DNA of 22,871 nucleotides, taken from positions 1 through 22,871 of the forward strand of contig JAQBPZ010000228.1 of assembly GCA_028287225.1 (NCBI GenBank), in the 5' to 3' direction. The notes below the pieces were generated by a model. The model was not told the origin of the DNA. It searched no databases and saw nothing but the letters and a program-made list of their open reading frames with translations. Below, one piece after another: positions 22,526-22,871 of the stretch (the first letter of the stretch is position 1; every line of letters begins with the position of its first letter). A program made the translations under genes and the position numbers. This stretch comes from Gemmatimonadota bacterium (GTDB lineage: Bacteria; Gemmatimonadota; Gemmatimonadetes; Gemmatimonadales; Gemmatimonadaceae).

Positions 22526-22871
22526 TCCGCGTCACGGCGTGGCGCGCGTGGCGCCGGTCGGCTGGTCCTGATTCAACCGTCGGATTCCGTCGGCGTGGCG
22601 GTCTGGTCCTCGGCGAGCGGGGCTGAAGGTCAACTGACTGGGACTGCTCACGCATCCAACGGATTGATGCGACGTATCGCCACCGTCCGAAATGGCTCGC
22701 CACGCCCTCGTGCGACGAGCGGGCACCGCTCCTTTACTCGTCGAGATGGTACTCGCGGCCAGCATTCGCAACTGAGGGAGGGTGCGGGGAAAGATGGCAG
22801 CCCCGCACTCCCAAACTCACGGGAGCCGGCTCTGGGATGATGTCCGGTGAGTAAAGGAGCGATGGTCGATC
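22526..22871. other. 346-bp structured, apparently non-coding right end
   Basis: No convincing gene is seen on either strand. The stretch holds three nested or adjacent dyads: CGCATC/GATGCG (22651-22656 with 22666-22671), a stem TGCGGGG/CCCCGCA extendable to about 10 bp (22783-22789 with 22801-22807), and a 12-bp perfect inverted repeat GCTCCTTTACTC/GAGTAAAGGAGC (22728-22739 with 22849-22860). The first hairpin may end the peptidase transcript, although it lies 125 bases past the stop and has no T-run. Whether a gene or mobile element begins beyond the edge cannot be seen. Confidence 0.5.
22728..22860. repeat. 12-bp perfect inverted repeat enclosing a hairpin
   Basis: GCTCCTTTACTC (22728-22739) and GAGTAAAGGAGC (22849-22860) are exact reverse complements 109 bases apart; one further outer pair (C22727/G22861) also matches. 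The enclosed DNA contains its own stem (22783-22807). This could be a small mobile or palindromic element or a structured RNA. No target-site duplication can be judged with only 10 bases to the right edge. Confidence 0.5.

Noticed and set aside
22532..22771. Minus-strand frame of 79 codons at the right end
   Set aside because: No motif, no ribosome site, atypical composition, and it crosses one arm of the inverted repeat.

Overview
The window is about 70% GC and densely coded. Several features suggest the Gemmatimonadota (FCB group): secreted carboxypeptidase-regulatory-like proteins, a barrel-less TonB-plug-like tail, an Omp85-type outer-membrane protein, and putative TAnnTT promoter elements like those of Bacteroidota. 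This assignment is an inference from gene style; there is no rRNA or marker gene here to prove it.

Layout. (1) 1-2127: the start of a lipoprotein gene running off the left edge, divergent from a proline-catabolic L-glutamate gamma-semialdehyde dehydrogenase. (2) 2128-2372: a large imperfect inverted-repeat element bounded by inverted 7-bp tandem repeats, between convergent genes. (3) 2373-5249 (minus): two tandem paralogues of a secreted protein with regulatory-like beta-sandwich domains and a plug-like C-terminus. The first in transcription order is intact; the second has three frameshifts and no normal start. (4) 5329-6569: a PhzF-family enzyme whose start codon lies in a strong nested hairpin, convergent with a small two-helix membrane protein. 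(5) 6655-11417: a tightly packed serine-biosynthesis operon (serA, a GlcD-type FAD dehydrogenase, a SerB-like phosphatase, a class V aminotransferase). The FAD enzyme is probably the D-2-hydroxyglutarate dehydrogenase that clears the SerA by-product, and the aminotransferase probably stands in for SerC. (6) 11424-14827 (minus): a membrane diguanylate cyclase and a half-size ABC exporter, separated by a 260-bp spacer with a perfect palindrome. (7) 14970-16121 (minus): another secreted regulatory-like-domain protein.

(8) 16209-20976 (minus) is the most intriguing part: an Omp85-like outer-membrane protein, then a 30-residue Met/Cys-rich open frame, then a hairpin with a T-rich tail, then an ATP-grasp ligase overlapping by 4 bp an LLM-class flavin monooxygenase, closed by a perfect 20-bp-stem hairpin. 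The arrangement resembles a ribosomal-peptide cassette (precursor, read-through terminator, modifying enzymes), but this is a hypothesis. (9) 21107-22525: an exported M20-family zinc peptidase divergent from the Omp85 gene, followed by 346 bp of structured, apparently non-coding DNA with a 12-bp inverted repeat reaching almost to the right edge.

No tRNA, rRNA, CRISPR array, transposase or phage gene was recognised.
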